A stretch of 30,543 nucleotides of DNA from Tritrichomonas musculus (lineage: Eukaryota; Parabasalia; Tritrichomonadida; Tritrichomonadidae): positions 1 through 30,543 of the forward strand of contig JAPFFF010000221.1 of NCBI GenBank assembly GCA_039105265.1, written 5' to 3'. Made by a program: the position numbers and the translations under genes. The notes beneath the pieces were generated by a model. The model made no database searches, was not told where the DNA came from, and saw only the letters and a list, made by a program, of their open reading frames with translations. Position 1 is the stretch's first letter; each line of letters begins with the position of its first letter. Shown here in pieces: positions 28,889 to 30,543 of the stretch.

Positions 28889-30543
28889 ATGAATACAACA
28901 AGATCAGAAGATTGGATTCCACTTCAAATCAAAGTTTTCACAAGATGGGTGAACGGCCAACTTAAAGCAGGAAACTGCGAACAAATCGGAGAAATCACGA
29001 AAGATTTATCAAACGGTGTTCCTTTAGTTGAACTTGCAGAAATATTAACCAAAAAAGATGCCCCAGTTAAATGGGCGAAAACACCAAAACGAAATATCGA
29101 TCAAGTTATGAACTGTGATTTATCCGTCGACATGTTTACGAAAGATGGAGTTAAAATTATTGGAATTAGTGGTAAAGATATCAACGATAACAACGAGAAA
29201 CTTATTTTAGGGTTTGTCTGGTCACTTATTTTACACTATTCCATCGGTGGTGCCGTTACCGACAGCAAAGATAACAATTCAGGCAAGAAAACAGCAAAGA
29301 ATGCCTTATTAGAGTGGGCGATTGGACGAACATCGGAATATCCAAACGTTAACAAATTTACACCATATTCAGTTTCAATGTGCGCTTTATTAGATTCATA
29401 CCTTCCAGACAAGATCAACTATTATTCGCTTAATCCATCCGATGTTGAAGGTAATGCAATGTTAGCATGCAAAGTTATGGAAGAGATCGGCATCCCAGTT
29501 TACGTTATGCCAGAAGATTTGACATCGAGTGGTGACAAAGTTGATGAGAAGACCCTTCTCACACAACTTGCAGCTGCCAAAGTTGTCCTTGAAAATTTGA
29601 AAGGAAAAGAAATCGATGCCGAAAAGTTTGCCAAAGAGAAGGCCGATGCCGAGAAAGCAGCAAGAGAACAAGCAGAAGCAGAAGCGAAAGCGAAAGCCGA
29701 TGCAGAACGCGCACAACGAGAGAAAGAGGAGGCAGAAAGAATGGCACGTGATAAAGCAGAGCAAGATCGACTAGCTCAAGAGAAGGCAGATGCAGAAGCG
29801 AAAGCCGAAGCCGAACGTCTGGCACGTGAAAAAGCAGAAGCAGATGCAAAAGCAGAAGCAGACCGCTTAGCCAAAGAAAGAGCGGAAGCAGAAGCGAAGG
29901 CAGCAGCAGAACGTGACGACTTATTAGCCGAAATTGAAAGATTAAAGAAATTACTTGCAGAAACAGAAACGGACAGAGACAATTGGAAAGAGAAATACAT
30001 GGTTGCACATGCACACGAAGAACAATTGATGAAAGACAACGCTGATTTACAAGCAAAAATTGAAAGTTTGAAGAACGAATTATCAGAAACACAACGTAAG
30101 GCACAAGAAGATCACGATAACCTTTCGGCACAAATCGATAACTTAAAGAAGGAATTGTCAGACACTAAAGAACAAGCCAAAGTTGATCACGATAACTTAA
30201 CCGCCGAAATTGAAAAATTAAAGATCGAAGCCAAAGAAGATCACGACAACTTAACCGCTGAAATTAACAAATTGAATTCAGAACTCGAAGGACTTAACAA
30301 CAAGGTTGCCGAGTTAACTTCTACAGTCGAAGCCAAAGACAGAGAAATCGAATCACTCAACGGAAAGGTTGCTGAACTGGAATCAACAGTTGAAGCCAAA
30401 GATAGAGAAATTGAAGCCCTCAATGGCAAGATTTCTGAATTACAATCAGAAGTCGAAAATTACAAGCAACAAATCGAAGCTCTCAACGGCAAGGTTGCTG
30501 AATTACAATCTACTGTTGAAGCTAAAGATAGAGAAATCGAAGC
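28889..30543 (+). CDS. Giant tandem-CH-domain coiled-coil protein, copy 3 (5' part; 3' end outside window)
   Basis: The ATG at 28889 opens a frame that runs off the window after 551 codons plus 2 bases. The first 294 codons, including both CH domains, appear identical at the DNA level to gene copy 2. The Lys/Glu/Ala segment then has one 32-residue unit instead of three, making the protein 64 residues shorter there. The following DHDNL-containing coil and the start of the STVEAKDREIE zone match again, with only rare synonymous changes (for example GCC for GCT in an EALNGK codon near 30418). The same actin-binding role is expected; the length of its rod cannot be seen. Confidence 0.92.
   Translation, partial: MNTTRSEDWIPLQIKVFTRWVNGQLKAGNCEQIGEITKDLSNGVPLVELAEILTKKDAPVKWAKTPKRNIDQVMNCDLSVDMFTKDGVKIIGISGKDINDNNEKLILGFVWSLILHYSIGGAVTDSKDNNSGKKTAKNALLEWAIGRTSEYPNVNKFTPYSVSMCALLDSYLPDKINYYSLNPSDVEGNAMLACKVMEEIGIPVYVMPEDLTSSGDKVDEKTLLTQLAAAKVVLENLKGKEIDAEKFAKEKADAEKAAREQAEAEAKAKADAERAQREKEEAERMARDKAEQDRLAQEKADAEAKAEAERLAREKAEADAKAEADRLAKERAEAEAKAAAERDDLLAEIERLKKLLAETETDRDNWKEKYMVAHAHEEQLMKDNADLQAKIESLKNELSETQRKAQEDHDNLSAQIDNLKKELSDTKEQAKVDHDNLTAEIEKLKIEAKEDHDNLTAEINKLNSELEGLNNKVAELTSTVEAKDREIESLNGKVAELESTVEAKDREIEALNGKISELQSEVENYKQQIEALNGKVAELQSTVEAKDREIE
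29771..29866 (+). repeat. 96-bp (32-aa) Lys/Glu/Ala unit, single copy in gene copy 3
   Basis: One LAQEKADAEAKAEAER plus LAREKAEADAKAEADR unit is followed directly by the degenerate LAKERAEAEAKAAAER unit. Gene copy 2 has three such units, so this is a copy-number-variable minisatellite within the coding region. Confidence 0.88.

Overview
The window looks like nuclear DNA of an anaerobic protist, most likely a parabasalid (Trichomonas/Tritrichomonas type). The coding strand is intronless with moderate GC, preferring ATC, AAG, GAA and AAC codons. The spacers are extremely AT-rich. Both complete gene ends have a stop codon that overlaps TAAA, the arrangement known for trichomonad polyadenylation signals, and a short Inr-like TCA motif lies just upstream of the ATG. 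This assignment is inference; Entamoeba-like or other AT-rich anaerobic protists are not excluded. No bacterial features, RNA genes, transposons or CRISPR arrays were seen.

Layout: three head-to-tail copies of one giant gene, all on the + strand. (1) 1-10407 is the 3' part of copy 1, entering in frame from outside the window. (2) 10408-12233 is an AT-rich spacer. (3) 12234-27080 is the complete copy 2 (4948 aa). (4) 27081-28888 is a second spacer, almost identical to the first. (5) 28889-30543 is the 5' part of copy 3, running off the window. The repeat period is 16655 bp measured start to start and 16673 bp measured stop to stop.

The encoded protein has two N-terminal calponin-homology (CH) domains forming an alpha-actinin/filamin-type actin-binding module. 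A Lys/Glu/Ala-rich helical segment with a 32-residue tandem repeat follows, then a coiled coil of about 4500 residues. The coiled coil has ordered zones: STVEAKNREIEALNGK-type; STIEAKDREIESLNGK-type; DLTRELEEKNREIEQ-type; NKDREIEKLNNEINNYKQQ-type; KNTEIQNLNNKVTELTRT-type; an 18/22-residue KSEIERIVNNYESK-type zone; and a DHDNL-containing tail. It is probably a very long cytoskeletal linker or rod bound to actin at one end.

The main message is how the array evolves. The central zones carry nested higher-order tandem repeats (525, 609, 1365, 693, 588 and 399 bp), every one a multiple of 21 bp (one heptad). Between their common anchors, copies 1 and 2 differ by exactly 153 heptads in the heptad zones and by 2 x 40 residues in the 18/22-residue zone. 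Their last 1134 bp are equal in length. Spacers, CH domains and the protein end are almost invariant. The rod therefore appears to change length by unequal exchange while keeping coiled-coil register, between homogenised ends.
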